A stretch of 64,000 bases of DNA from positions 1,364,001-1,428,000 of the forward strand of contig NZ_JACHZG010000001.1 in assembly GCF_014193425.1 (NCBI RefSeq). Direction: 5' to 3'. Shown piece by piece: positions 10,525 through 21,912 of this stretch; position 1 is the stretch's first letter; each line of letters starts with the position of its first letter. The notes under the pieces are model-generated. The model ran no database searches and had not been told where the DNA came from. It saw only the letters and a list, made by a program, of their open reading frames with translations. The stretch comes from Microlunatus antarcticus (lineage in GTDB: Bacteria > Actinomycetota > Actinomycetes > Propionibacteriales > Propionibacteriaceae). A program made the translations under genes and the position numbers.

Positions 10525-10562
10525 TGAGGTTAATGTTACGGACGAAAAATTTCGTTCGAGAC
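10525..10562 (-). promoter_or_regulatory. Candidate promoter/operator of the TasA-like operon
   Basis: A locally AT-rich stretch in otherwise very GC-rich DNA, 60-100 bp upstream of the TasA-like start. Read on the minus strand it contains the inverted repeat CGAAATTTTTCG and then a -10-like TAACAT about 70 bp before the start codon. I could not define a convincing -35 box, so this is a candidate control region only. Confidence 0.35.
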
Positions 10563-10684
10563 CTTTCGACAGTGACGAAGTCATCAACTCGGCGACCCAT
10601 CCACGGCGTGGCACGGCTCCGAAGGTCCATGCTCTGCGGGTGCCGGCGGCGCCTGCCGGCCACGACGGACGGGACGAGGACGCC

Positions 10685-11701
10685 ATGGACGACGGGCCGA
10701 CGACCGGAGCCGTGCGCCTGCAGCCCCTCGCCCGGGCCCGGGTCGCCGCGCTGGGCGAGGTCGGCCGGGCCTGGCACGCGGGCCTGCCCGCGGTGCTCGA
10801 CGACCTGACGCGGCGGTGGTCGGTGACGCTCGGACGCCCGCTGCCCGGCGGGAGCGCCTCGTACGTGGTCGAGGCCCGGACCGCCGGCGGTGATCCGGCG
10901 GTGCTCAAGGTGGCGCTGGCCGATCCCGGGTTCGCCGCCGAGGCCGAGCTGCTGCGGCGGGCCGACGGGCGGGGCTACGCGCGGCTGCTGAAGCACGACG
11001 CCGGACCCCAGGCCGTGCTCCTGGAACGACTTGGACCGGGCCTGGGTGTCTCCGGGCTCGGGGCCGAGGAGCAGCTCGACGTCCTCGCCCGCACGCTCGT
11101 GACTGCGTGGCGACCGCCCGACCGGCTGCCGTTGGACAAGGCGCGCTCCCTGGCCGGCAAGGTCGAGGCCCGCCGTCATCTGGCCGGCACGTCGGGTCAG
11201 GCGGCCGTGGACCTCGCCCTGGCGTACGCCGCGGAGCTGGGCCGCGCCGACCCGCAGGACCTGGTGCTCGTCCACGGGGACCCGCACCCGGGGAACCTGC
11301 TCCGCGTCGGGTCGCCCCGGCCCGGCGCGGAGAGCGGCTGGTGCTTCGTCGACCCGGAACCCTGCGTGACCGACCGCGCGTACGACCTCGGCGTCGCGGT
11401 GCGCGACTTCTCCGCGACCCTGCTGGCCGAGCCCGCCGCAGCGTCGGCCCGGCTGTGGTCGTGGTGCCGCCGGGTCGCCGCGCCGAGCCGGGCGGACCCC
11501 GCCCGGGTGTGGGCCTGGGGCTTCCTCGAGCGGGTGTCGACGGGGCTCTACGTCCACTCCTTCGGCGCACCGCGGGTGGGGGAGCCGTTCCTGCGCTCGG
11601 CGGCGCTGCTGGCCCGGTCGCCCGCGACCCGTGGAGGGCCGGATTTGCTAGGGCGTCCGAGGGTCCTTCCGGATGTCGGGACGACCCGGCCGGGGAGTTG
11701 A
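10685..11701 (+). CDS. APH(6)/hydroxyurea-type phosphotransferase-like kinase
   Basis: A 338-residue kinase-fold protein. It has LPGGSASYVVEA (nucleotide loop), AVLKVALAD (ATP-binding Lys), LVLVHGDPHPGNLL (catalytic HGD.H..N) and CFVDPEPCVTDRAYDLGVAVRDF (metal-binding Asp). This order fits the aminoglycoside 6-phosphotransferase/hydroxyurea kinase family. ATG 10685 gives the family-like start; an upstream GTG at 10640 is possible. Resistance activity is not assured, since chromosomal members often act on other substrates. Its stop overlaps the candidate -35 of ilvB. Confidence 0.78.
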   Translation: MDDGPTTGAVRLQPLARARVAALGEVGRAWHAGLPAVLDDLTRRWSVTLGRPLPGGSASYVVEARTAGGDPAVLKVALADPGFAAEAELLRRADGRGYARLLKHDAGPQAVLLERLGPGLGVSGLGAEEQLDVLARTLVTAWRPPDRLPLDKARSLAGKVEARRHLAGTSGQAAVDLALAYAAELGRADPQDLVLVHGDPHPGNLLRVGSPRPGAESGWCFVDPEPCVTDRAYDLGVAVRDFSATLLAEPAAASARLWSWCRRVAAPSRADPARVWAWGFLERVSTGLYVHSFGAPRVGEPFLRSAALLARSPATRGGPDLLGRPRVLPDVGTTRPGS

Positions 11702-11732
11702 CGGGGAACCGGGTGGCGCGGACTCTTGATTC

Positions 11733-11768
11733 ATGCAGCGCCTCCTCGTACGCACCCGCGTCGGCTGA
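11733..11768 (+). CDS. ilvB leader peptide (MQRLLVRTRVG)
   Basis: An 11-codon ORF, ATG 11733 to TGA 11768, encoding MQRLLVRTRVG, with adjacent Leu-Leu-Val and a later Val. It ends 19 bp before a strong intrinsic terminator and about 180 bp before ilvB. Leader peptides rich in the end-product amino acids followed by a terminator are the hallmark of translation-coupled attenuation, known for ilv/leu operons including actinobacterial ilvB. A TTGACG box at 11698-11703 lies so close that the peptide may be leaderless; I see no clear -10. Confidence 0.65.
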   Translation: MQRLLVRTRVG

Positions 11769-11787
11769 GCCCACCTCGCTCGTCGAC

Positions 11788-11823
11788 GCCCCCTCGTCTG
11801 CCTCCGGGCAGCGGGGGTTTTTT
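11788..11823 (+). terminator. ilvB attenuator terminator
   Basis: A nested GC stem (CCCCC at 11789-11793 pairing with GGGGG at 11813-11817, inner CTGCC/GGCAG) followed directly by six T residues at 11818-11823. It lies between the leader peptide and ilvB and therefore acts as an attenuator rather than an end-of-gene terminator. Confidence 0.8.
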
Positions 11824-11943
11824 GTTGCCCGGGCGTCGTTCACGCCGCGTCGGGCGACAGAGGTGTCCGTTGCACCGGCGTAACATCCACCAGGGCCGCC
11901 AGCTCGTACCACCGGCCCGCAGAGCATGAGGGAGACACCCGCG

Positions 11944-15313
<3,370 letters not shown>

Positions 15314-15338
15314 CCTAGCACCACCAGCACGGACCCGC

Positions 15339-15395
15339 CGAGAGGTAGGTTGCCGCGTCCGAATGACCAGATTCGGCGCGGCAACCTACCTCTCG
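15339..15395. terminator. 57-nt hairpin after ilvC
   Basis: A 19-bp perfect stem (15339-15357 with 15377-15395) continues, past one bulged T at 15358, into a further 6-bp stem CCGAAT/ATTCGG with loop GACCAG. It sits between the convergent ilvC and the 15.4-kb membrane-protein gene and probably serves as a bidirectional terminator. It is longer than needed for termination and could also be a REP-like element. Confidence 0.7.
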
Positions 15396-15423
15396 CGGTT
15401 TTCCGGAGGTGAGAGGCGCAGCG

Positions 15424-15990
15424 TCAGCGGGAACGGACGGAGAGGTTGACCACGCGGGTCCCGTCGGCGCGGAGGGCGGTGCCGACGACGTACACGCGGC
15501 TGTCGGGGACACCCGTCGCGGTCGTGTCCTGGTCGTTGGCCAGGATGCACAGGGACTTGAGGTCGGGCTCCGAGAGCGGGGACGGGTGATTCTTCACGCA
15601 CGTCCCGAACGAGTCCTGCAGCGCGGTCAGGCCGTCGGCGGCGCTGGCCGGGGGGACCTCGAGCACGGCCTCGAGCTGGTAGTCGTGCGTCGACCGGTAG
15701 TGCGAGCTGACCACCACCGTGTCCGCGGGGAGCTCGACGTCACCGAAGTAGCCGATGTCGCCCAGGGTCAGCGACGGGCACTCGAAGCCGGTGAAGGTGT
15801 TCACGCACCGGGAGCCGCGGTCGGTCGTGGTGGAGAAGTACGGGATGCCCCAGCCGCCGGCGAAGCGGCCCAGGACCAGCAGCGCGACGATCACGGCGAG
15901 GACGAGCGTGACGCAGAACAGGGCGACGTGGACCGCCTTCTGCACCCGCGGGTGACGAGGAAGGACGGGTGTCGGCGCTGGCACGCGCAC
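15424..15990 (-). CDS. Membrane-anchored hypothetical protein
   Basis: A 188-residue protein of no family I recognise. A single strong helix (about residues 21-43, VALFCVTLVLAVIVALLVLG) anchors an extracytoplasmic domain with four Cys residues (SRCVNTFTGFECPS, TCVKNHP, SLCILAND) that may form disulfides. The start is GTG 15990; GTG 15984 is equally possible. It converges on ilvC across the 57-nt hairpin. Confidence 0.65.
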   Translation of the reverse strand: MRVPAPTPVLPRHPRVQKAVHVALFCVTLVLAVIVALLVLGRFAGGWGIPYFSTTTDRGSRCVNTFTGFECPSLTLGDIGYFGDVELPADTVVVSSHYRSTHDYQLEAVLEVPPASAADGLTALQDSFGTCVKNHPSPLSEPDLKSLCILANDQDTTATGVPDSRVYVVGTALRADGTRVVNLSVRSR

Positions 15991-16058
15991 CAGGATGCCC
16001 GACGCCGGGACCTGACCGGTCCACCGACCACCCCGCGCACCCGCTCAGCGGAGCCGGA

Positions 16059-16631
16059 TCAGGACTCCGCGCGCTTGACGGCCACGAGGACCGAGGTGTC
16101 CTCGGCGACCATGACGTCGACGCTGGTGAAGCGGTCGTCGGAGAGCCACTCGACGCGGAGGTCGTCGACCCGCCCGCCGCGCAGCGGGGGCCAGCTGGCG
16201 CAGGGCACGAAGTCGTCGAGGACGAGCATGCCGCCCTCGTCGAGCAGCGCGGTGACCTCCTCGCGCGGCCAGTCGCGGGCGCTCGCGGCGTCCATGAAGA
16301 TGAGCGAGAACGGGGCGTGCCCGGCCAGGGTGCGCCAGTCGGCGTGGATCACGTCGATGTCGTCGTCGGCGAACATCGCCATGACGCCGTGGGCCATGCC
16401 GGGATCGACCTCGGCCGTGATGACCCGGGTGCTCTTCGGCGCCCCGCTGCGGAGCCAGGCGGCCCCGACGCCACAGCCGGTCCCGCACTCGGCGATCGTC
16501 CCGGTCCGCGTCGCCGCCAGGGTGGCCAGGAGGCGGCCGGTCTCGGTGCGCGAGGCCTGCACGTAGCCGCGCTGCAACGACATCCTCAGCGCGCGCAGCA
16601 CGAGCTCGGGCAGCTCGGGCGGTGCACTCAT
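16059..16631 (-). CDS. SAM-dependent O-methyltransferase-like protein
   Basis: A 190-residue class I methyltransferase. The SAM motif is TIAECGTGCGVGAAWL near residue 45, motif II STRVITAEVDPGMA follows, and then FMDAASARDWP and GGMLVLDDFVPCASWPP. This order fits family-3 O-methyltransferases and catechol OMT-like enzymes. No substrate is evident. It starts at ATG 16631. Confidence 0.82.
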   Translation of the reverse strand: MSAPPELPELVLRALRMSLQRGYVQASRTETGRLLATLAATRTGTIAECGTGCGVGAAWLRSGAPKSTRVITAEVDPGMAHGVMAMFADDDIDVIHADWRTLAGHAPFSLIFMDAASARDWPREEVTALLDEGGMLVLDDFVPCASWPPLRGGRVDDLRVEWLSDDRFTSVDVMVAEDTSVLVAVKRAES

Positions 16632-16697
16632 CCCAGCAGTGTGGGCGCGAGCTGCTCACCGCGTGGACAGCCCGTCCATCATGTGGGAAGCAGACGA

Positions 16698-16727
16698 ATA
16701 GTCGGGCGTCCGATAGTCGGGTGTCCT
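16698..16727. repeat. Tandem 15-bp direct repeat upstream of a small gene
   Basis: ATAGTCGGGCGTCC (16698) is followed by ATAGTCGGGTGTCC (16713), a 15-bp period with one mismatch. It lies between the divergent methyltransferase and 51-residue small gene, where paired operator sites would sit. No regulator is identified. Confidence 0.4.
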
Positions 16728-16771
16728 AGTATCTCGGGTGAAGAGCACGCCCCTCGAACGCAGGACACGGC

Positions 16772-16927
16772 ATGTACGAGATGTACCCGGACACGTGGCA
16801 CGTCGCTGAGGACGGTCACCACGACACCGCCGGTCGGCCCCGCCGCCGCGCTCGCAAGGACCACCGCGTCACGCCCGTCGTCCTCGTACCGCAGAGCACC
16901 CCGGACCCGACGCGTCCCACCGCCTGA
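16772..16927 (+). CDS. Small basic protein, 51 residues
   Basis: ATG 16772 to TGA 16927 encodes MYEMYPDTWHVAEDGHHDT followed by an Arg/Lys-rich stretch and a Pro-rich tail. CAGGACACGG lies just upstream. Its charged, non-repetitive composition and a separate promoter-like region suggest a real gene, but I recognise no family. Confidence 0.5.
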   Translation: MYEMYPDTWHVAEDGHHDTAGRPRRRARKDHRVTPVVLVPQSTPDPTRPTA

Positions 16928-16977
16928 CCCTGCGCACCCGTCGTCGACGGGTCCGCAGGGCGGCGGCGAAGAACTTC

Positions 16978-18042
16978 TCAGACCTCCGCGGACACCCGAG
17001 CGACGATCGCGTCGCCGATCTCGGACGTCGACCGCTTCGTCCCCGGCGTGCGCGCCGTGATGTCGGCCAGCACGGCCTTCTCCACGCGCGCCGCCTCGTC
17101 CAGGAGACCCACGTGCTCGAGCAGCAGCGCCACCGAGAGGATCGTCGCGGTCGGGTCGGCCACGCCCTGGCCGGCGATGTCCGGCGCGGAGCCGTGGACC
17201 GGCTCGAACATCGACGGGAACGCCCCGCTGGGGTTGATGTTCCCGCTGGCCGCGAGGCCGATACCGCCGGTGACGGCCGCGGCCAGGTCGGTGAGGATGT
17301 CGCCGAACAGGTTGTCGGTCACGATGACGTCGAAGCGGGCCGGGTCGGTCGCGAGGAAGATCGTCGCGGCGTCGACGTGCAGGTAGTCGGTGCTGACCTG
17401 CGGGTACTCCGCGGCCACGGTCTCGAAGATCCGGCGCCACAGCCCGCCCGCATAGACGAGCACGTTGTGCTTGTGGACGAGCGTGAGCTTGTTGCGGCGC
17501 CGGGTCGCGCGCTCGAAGGCGTCACGGACGACGCGCTCCACGCCGTACGCGGTGTTGATGCTGACCTCGGTGCCGATCTCGTGCGGCGTACCGCCGCGGA
17601 ACGTCCCGCCGTTGCCGCAGTAGAGGCCCTCCGTGCCCTCGCGGACCACGACGAAGTCGACCTCGCGACCGCCGACGACGGACTCGGCCAGCGGCGTCGG
17701 CACGCCCGGGAAGAGCCGGCTCGGGCGGAGGTTGACGTAGTGGTCGAACGCGAAGCGCAGCTTGAGCAGCAGGCCGCGCTCCAGGAGGCCGCTCGGGACG
17801 TCCTTCGCGCCGGGCGACGCCCCGACCGCGCCGAGCAGGATCACGTCGGCGGTGGCCAGCTCCGCCATGGTCTCGTCGGACAGCACCTCGCCCGTGCGCT
17901 GCCAGTGGGCGGCACCCAGGTCGTACGGTGTGGTCTCGAAGGCGTCTGGGCCGGCAACGGCCTGGAGCACCTTCAGTCCCTCGGCGACGACCTCGGGGCC
18001 GATGCCGTCGCCCCCGATCACGGCCAGCTTCTTCTGCGTCAC
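16978..18042 (-). CDS. leuB: 3-Isopropylmalate dehydrogenase LeuB
   Basis: A 354-residue NAD-dependent dehydrogenase of leucine synthesis. It begins [19 protein letters not shown] and carries the substrate segment [29 protein letters not shown], the active-site Lys region [13 protein letters not shown], the Asp motif [16 protein letters not shown] and the NAD loop [20 protein letters not shown] 18042 is the conserved start. It is transcribed divergently from ilvE. Confidence 0.96.
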   Translation of the reverse strand: MTQKKLAVIGGDGIGPEVVAEGLKVLQAVAGPDAFETTPYDLGAAHWQRTGEVLSDETMAELATADVILLGAVGASPGAKDVPSGLLERGLLLKLRFAFDHYVNLRPSRLFPGVPTPLAESVVGGREVDFVVVREGTEGLYCGNGGTFRGGTPHEIGTEVSINTAYGVERVVRDAFERATRRRNKLTLVHKHNVLVYAGGLWRRIFETVAAEYPQVSTDYLHVDAATIFLATDPARFDVIVTDNLFGDILTDLAAAVTGGIGLAASGNINPSGAFPSMFEPVHGSAPDIAGQGVADPTATILSVALLLEHVGLLDEAARVEKAVLADITARTPGTKRSTSEIGDAIVARVSAEV

Positions 18043-18161
18043 CGGCGCATCGTAGCGGGGCCGCCCGTCCGCCCGTCCGCCGTCGTCCACCCCTCCGGAA
18101 CCGTCACCACCTGCTCGACCGTCCCCCCGACGGACCGTCCCCACACCCAGAGAGCGAACTC

Positions 18162-19253
18162 GTGAGCCTGCCCTTCGACCTCCGCCAGAACCAGCACCCC
18201 CGCTCCGCCGAGGAGCGCGCGGCGATCCTCGCCGACCCCGGTTTCGGCAACCACTTCACCGACCACATGGCCGTCGCCACGTGGACGTCGTCGGACGGCT
18301 GGCACGACTCGGCCGTCGTCCCGTACGGGCCGTTCACCCTCGACCCGGCGACCGCGGTGCTGCACTACGCGCAGGAGATCTTCGAGGGGCTCAAGGCCTA
18401 CCGCCACGCCGACGGCAGCGTGTGGCTCTTCCGTCCCGACCAGAACGCGGCCCGGCTGCGTCGCTCCGCCCGCCGGATGGCGCTGCCGGAGCTGAGCGAG
18501 GAGGACTTCCTCGCCAGCATCGACGCGCTGGTCTCCGCCGACGAGGCCTGGGTCCCGGGCGGCGTGAGCGGCGAGCAGAGCCTCTACCTGCGCCCGTTCC
18601 TGTTCGCGTCGGAGGCGTTCCTGGGTGTGCGGCCATCACGCCGCGTGACCTACTGCTGCATCGCCAGCCCGGCCGGCCCCTACTTCGCCAGCGGCGTGCA
18701 CCCCGTCCGGATCTGGGTCTCCACCACCTACAACCGGTCCGGGCCCGGTGGCACGGGGGCGGCGAAGACCGGCGGAAACTACGCGTCGAGCCTCGTCGCG
18801 CAGGCCGAGGCGGCGGAGAAGGGCTTCGACCAGGTCATGTTCACCGACGCGGTCGAGCAGCGCTGGGTCGAGGAGCTGGGCGGGATGAACGTCTACCTCG
18901 TCACCACCGACAACGAGCTCGTCACCCCGGCGCTCAGCGGGACCATCCTCGAGGGCGTCACCCGGGACTCGATCCTGACCCTGGCCCGCGAGTTCGGCCT
19001 CACGCCGGTGGAGCGCCAGATCTCCCTCGAGGAGCTGCTGGCGGGCGTCGACTCCGGCCTCGTCTCCGAGGTCTTCGCCTGCGGCACCGCCGCCGTCATC
19101 ACCCCCATTGGCCTGCTGGCCGACGACAGCGGCGACCACAAGGTCTCCTCCGGCGAGACGGGCGAGGTCACCGCCGCGCTGCGCAAGAACCTGCTCGACG
19201 TCCAGTACGGCCGGGCCGAGGACACCCACGGCTGGATGCGCCGGGTCGTCTGA
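18162..19253 (+). CDS. ilvE: Branched-chain amino-acid aminotransferase IlvE
   Basis: A 363-residue class IV PLP aminotransferase, the last step of Val/Leu/Ile synthesis. It shows [24 protein letters not shown], the PLP Lys in [29 protein letters not shown] and [16 protein letters not shown] 18162 is the start. A 13-bp hairpin follows the stop, and an attenuated cimA follows that. Confidence 0.96.
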   Translation: MSLPFDLRQNQHPRSAEERAAILADPGFGNHFTDHMAVATWTSSDGWHDSAVVPYGPFTLDPATAVLHYAQEIFEGLKAYRHADGSVWLFRPDQNAARLRRSARRMALPELSEEDFLASIDALVSADEAWVPGGVSGEQSLYLRPFLFASEAFLGVRPSRRVTYCCIASPAGPYFASGVHPVRIWVSTTYNRSGPGGTGAAKTGGNYASSLVAQAEAAEKGFDQVMFTDAVEQRWVEELGGMNVYLVTTDNELVTPALSGTILEGVTRDSILTLAREFGLTPVERQISLEELLAGVDSGLVSEVFACGTAAVITPIGLLADDSGDHKVSSGETGEVTAALRKNLLDVQYGRAEDTHGWMRRVV

Positions 19254-19258
19254 CGGAG

Positions 19259-19289
19259 GAACGCCCCCTGAGCCCGTCAGGGGGCGTTC
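19259..19289 (+). terminator. Hairpin after ilvE
   Basis: A perfect 13-bp stem (19259-19271 with 19277-19289), loop GCCCG, starting 5 bp after the ilvE stop. No T-run follows, so termination efficiency is uncertain. Confidence 0.6.
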
Positions 19290-19336
19290 GTCGGTCGGTG
19301 CTGGCCTTCTCGCCTGATCCGCGTCAAGATGGGCGA

Positions 19337-19363
19337 GTGCTGCCCGTGGCGATGATTCTCTAG
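19337..19363 (+). CDS. Candidate cimA leader peptide (V/M-LPVAMIL)
   Basis: GTG 19337 to TAG 19363 encodes MLPVAMIL, with Leu, Val, Ile and Leu in eight codons. It is followed at once by two hairpins, the second with a T-run, then cimA. An overlapping alternative in another frame, ATG 19329 to TGA, encodes MGECCPWR with adjacent Cys codons. The branched-chain content fits the pathway better, so I favour the GTG frame. Confidence 0.45.
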   Translation: MLPVAMIL

Positions 19364-19389
19364 CGCGCAGAGCTCCCGCTCTGCGCGCT
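19362..19389 (+). promoter_or_regulatory. Leader hairpin between cimA leader peptide and terminator
   Basis: A perfect 12-bp stem AGCGCGCAGAGC/GCTCTGCGCGCT with loop TCCC begins inside the leader stop codon. A ribosome stalled on the last leader codons would cover its 5' arm, so it is well placed to act as the sensing stem of an attenuator. Confidence 0.55.
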
Positions 19390-19390
19390 G

Positions 19391-19419
19391 AACCTCCTGA
19401 CCCACCAGGAGGTTTTTTT
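19391..19419 (+). terminator. cimA attenuator terminator
   Basis: A 9-bp stem AACCTCCTG/CAGGAGGTT with loop ACCCAC, running into T residues at 19413-19419. It lies 38 bp upstream of the cimA start and has the form of an intrinsic terminator in a leader. Confidence 0.75.
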
Positions 19420-19456
19420 CTGCCCACGACCAGCCCTCGCACCTCGGAGGAACACG

Positions 19457-21160
19457 ATGTACGACCAGCTCAGGCCAGCGCCGGCCGACTTCCAGGTCTT
19501 CGACACCACGCTGCGCGACGGCTCGCAGCAGGAGGGGCTGAACCTCTCCGTCGCCGACAAGCTGGCCATCACCAGTCTCCTGGACGAGCTCGGCGTGGGC
19601 TTCATCGAGGGCGGCTGGCCCGGTGCCAACCCGGGGGACACCGCCTACTTCGCCGCGATGGCCGAGGGCGCCGTACGCCTCGAGAACGCCGAGCTGGTCG
19701 CGTTCGGCTTCACCCGGCGGGTGGGCCTGCGCGCCGCGGACGACCCGTTGACGGCCGCCCTCCGTGACTCGCGCGCCCCCGTCGTCTGCCTCGTGGCCAA
19801 GAGCCACGACCGCCATGTCCAGCAGGCCCTGCGCACCACCCTCGACGAGAACCTCGCCATGGTCCACGACACCGTGTCGCACCTGCGCGCGGGCGGTCAG
19901 CGGGTCTTCGTGGACTGCGAGCACTTCTTCGACGGCTTCCGGGAGAACCGGGCGTACGCGCTCGAGGTCGTCCGCACCGCCGCCGAGGCGGGCGCGGAGG
20001 CCGTCGTCCTCTGCGACACCAACGGCGGGATGCTGCCGCCGTGGGTCGGCGAGATCGTCGCCGAGACGGCCGCGGCCACCGGGGTGCGCCTCGGCATCCA
20101 CGCCCACAACGACACCGGCTGCGCGGTCGCCAACACCCTCGCCGCGGTCGACGCCGGCGCCACGCACGTGCAGGGCACGGTGAACGGCTACGGCGAGCGC
20201 ACCGGCAACGCCGAGCTCATCTCCGTGGTCGCCAACCTCGAGCTCAAGTACGGCTGGTCGCTCCTGCCCGAGGGCTCGCTGCGGGAGGCGACCCGGCTGG
20301 CCCACGCCATCGCCGAGGTCACGAACGTCCCCTCCAGTGCGCGGCAGCCGTACGTGGGGCTTAGCTCGTTCGCCCACAAGGCCGGCCTGCACGCCAGCGC
20401 CATCAAGGTCGACCCGAACCTCTACCAGCACATCGACCCGGCGGTCGTCGGGAACGACATGCGCATGCTCGTCTCCGACATGGCGGGCCGGGCGAACATC
20501 CAGATCAAGGGTTCCGAGCTCGGCTTCGACCTCTCCGACCGCGACCTGGCGGCGCGGATCACCGACCGGGTCAAGGAGCGCGAGGCCGCGGGCTACACGT
20601 ACGAGTCGGCCGACGCGAGCTTCGAGCTCCTGCTGCGTCGCGAGCTCGACCAGCTCCCCGAGTACTTCGCGGTGCAGTCCTGGCGGATGTTCACCCAGGG
20701 CTTCCCGGGCGGCGGGCCCCTCGGGGAGCGCGAGAGCGACACCGAGTGCACCGTCCGGCTGACGGCCAAGGGCGTCAGCCAGCGGGTCGTCGGCGAGGGC
20801 AACGGCCCCGTCAACGCCCTCGACCAGGCGGTCCGCAACGCGTTGCTGCCGGCCTACCCGGTGGTCGAGGAGTTCGAGCTCACCGACTACCGCGTCCGGA
20901 TCCTCGACCAGGGCCACGGCACCGACGCCACCGTCCGCGTGCTCATCCAGACCTCCGACGGGCGCCGGCTCTGGACCACGGTGGGCGTCGGGCAGAACGT
21001 CGTGGAGGCCTCGTGGGAGGCGCTCAGCGACGCCTACCTCTACGGCCTGCTGCACGCGGACCACGGCGTCACGGCGGGCGCGGCCGCAGGGCTCGCGGAC
21101 GCCGACCTGGAGCGCTTCACGTCGGGCGCCGGGGCGACCGAGCACGCAGGTCAGGCCTGA
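19457..21160 (+). CDS. cimA: (R)-Citramalate synthase CimA (2-isopropylmalate synthase family)
   Basis: A 567-residue DRE-TIM metallolyase. DTTLRDGSQQEGLNLSVADK gives the metal and catalytic residues, VLCDTNGGMLPPWV follows, and HAHNDTGCAVANTLAAVDAGA supplies the HxH metal ligands. The C-terminal half carries the regulatory domain (GEGNGPVNALDQAVRNAL, TDYRVRILDQGHGTDATVRV). Length and end structure fit CimA, which makes citramalate from pyruvate and acetyl-CoA for threonine-independent isoleucine synthesis. Start ATG 19457 follows GGAGGAA. An attenuator precedes it. Confidence 0.88.
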   Translation: MYDQLRPAPADFQVFDTTLRDGSQQEGLNLSVADKLAITSLLDELGVGFIEGGWPGANPGDTAYFAAMAEGAVRLENAELVAFGFTRRVGLRAADDPLTAALRDSRAPVVCLVAKSHDRHVQQALRTTLDENLAMVHDTVSHLRAGGQRVFVDCEHFFDGFRENRAYALEVVRTAAEAGAEAVVLCDTNGGMLPPWVGEIVAETAAATGVRLGIHAHNDTGCAVANTLAAVDAGATHVQGTVNGYGERTGNAELISVVANLELKYGWSLLPEGSLREATRLAHAIAEVTNVPSSARQPYVGLSSFAHKAGLHASAIKVDPNLYQHIDPAVVGNDMRMLVSDMAGRANIQIKGSELGFDLSDRDLAARITDRVKEREAAGYTYESADASFELLLRRELDQLPEYFAVQSWRMFTQGFPGGGPLGERESDTECTVRLTAKGVSQRVVGEGNGPVNALDQAVRNALLPAYPVVEEFELTDYRVRILDQGHGTDATVRVLIQTSDGRRLWTTVGVGQNVVEASWEALSDAYLYGLLHADHGVTAGAAAGLADADLERFTSGAGATEHAGQA

Positions 21161-21166
21161 GGTCGC

Positions 21167-21195
21167 CCGGCCCCGTGTGCGCTAGGCGGGGCCGG
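21167..21195. terminator. Bidirectional hairpin between cimA and GNAT gene
   Basis: A 9-bp stem CCGGCCCCG/CGGGGCCGG (21167-21175 with 21187-21195). It overlaps the last codons of the convergent acetyltransferase gene. Confidence 0.55.
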
Positions 21196-21862
21196 ACGGC
21201 TGGTCGAGCCCGAGGAACGTGCGCAGCGGCTCCACGCCGCTGACCTCCACGGGATCGCCGCGGACGAGGTCCTCCGGGGCCAGCACGAGGCGCCGCTCGA
21301 GGGCGAGCGCCCCCTCGCGCACCTTGCGGGCGAGGTCGCCGGGTCGGTAGCCCACCTTGCGGCTCACGGCCAGTGACGCCGGGTTGTCGGACCAGGCCGC
21401 GGACGTCACCTCGGCGGCGTCCAGGTGGTCGAACAGGAGCGTGCAGACCGCCTGGCGCATGCGGGTGCCGATGCCCTGGCCCTGGAAGCGCTGCGCGAGC
21501 CACGACCCGGTCTCCGCGGTCCGGGTGATCGCGTAGGCGCCCCCGGCGAAGCCCTGCGTCCCGACGAGCTCGCCGCCGCGGCGGACCGCGAGGTCGACGG
21601 AGACGTGGTCGGCCGAGAAGGCCGCCCGCTCCGACCAGTGGTGGGCGGCGAACATCGCCGGCACCTGCTCCGGGGGCGTCCGCGTCCACGGCATCGCGAA
21701 CGGCATCGCCTCCGGCGCGTGGACGCCCGACCGTACGAGGTCGACCAGGCCGGGCAGGTCGTCGTCGCTGACCGGCGTCAGGGTCAGGTCGCCGCTGCGC
21801 ACGACGAGGCCGAACGGGGGCCAGAGCTCGCTCAGGGTGGTCACCGCCCGAGCCTCGCCCAC
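21182..21862 (-). CDS. GNAT-family N-acetyltransferase (RimJ/RimL-like)
   Basis: A 226-residue acetyltransferase with the acetyl-CoA loop WLAQRFQGQGIGTRMRQAV and the following DNPASLAVSRKVGYRP motif typical of RimJ/RimL. GTG 21862 and GTG 21844 are both possible starts. The stop is TAG. The substrate is unknown. Confidence 0.82.
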   Translation of the reverse strand: MGEARAVTTLSELWPPFGLVVRSGDLTLTPVSDDDLPGLVDLVRSGVHAPEAMPFAMPWTRTPPEQVPAMFAAHHWSERAAFSADHVSVDLAVRRGGELVGTQGFAGGAYAITRTAETGSWLAQRFQGQGIGTRMRQAVCTLLFDHLDAAEVTSAAWSDNPASLAVSRKVGYRPGDLARKVREGALALERRLVLAPEDLVRGDPVEVSGVEPLRTFLGLDQPSGPA

Positions 21863-21912
21863 GCGCCGGCCGTCTGTCGACGCGATTCGCGGGAAACGCT
21901 CCCCCCGCGAGC

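Noticed and set aside
19277-21145. Long minus-strand ORF opposite cimA
   Set aside because: Antisense shadow of a confidently identified enzyme gene.
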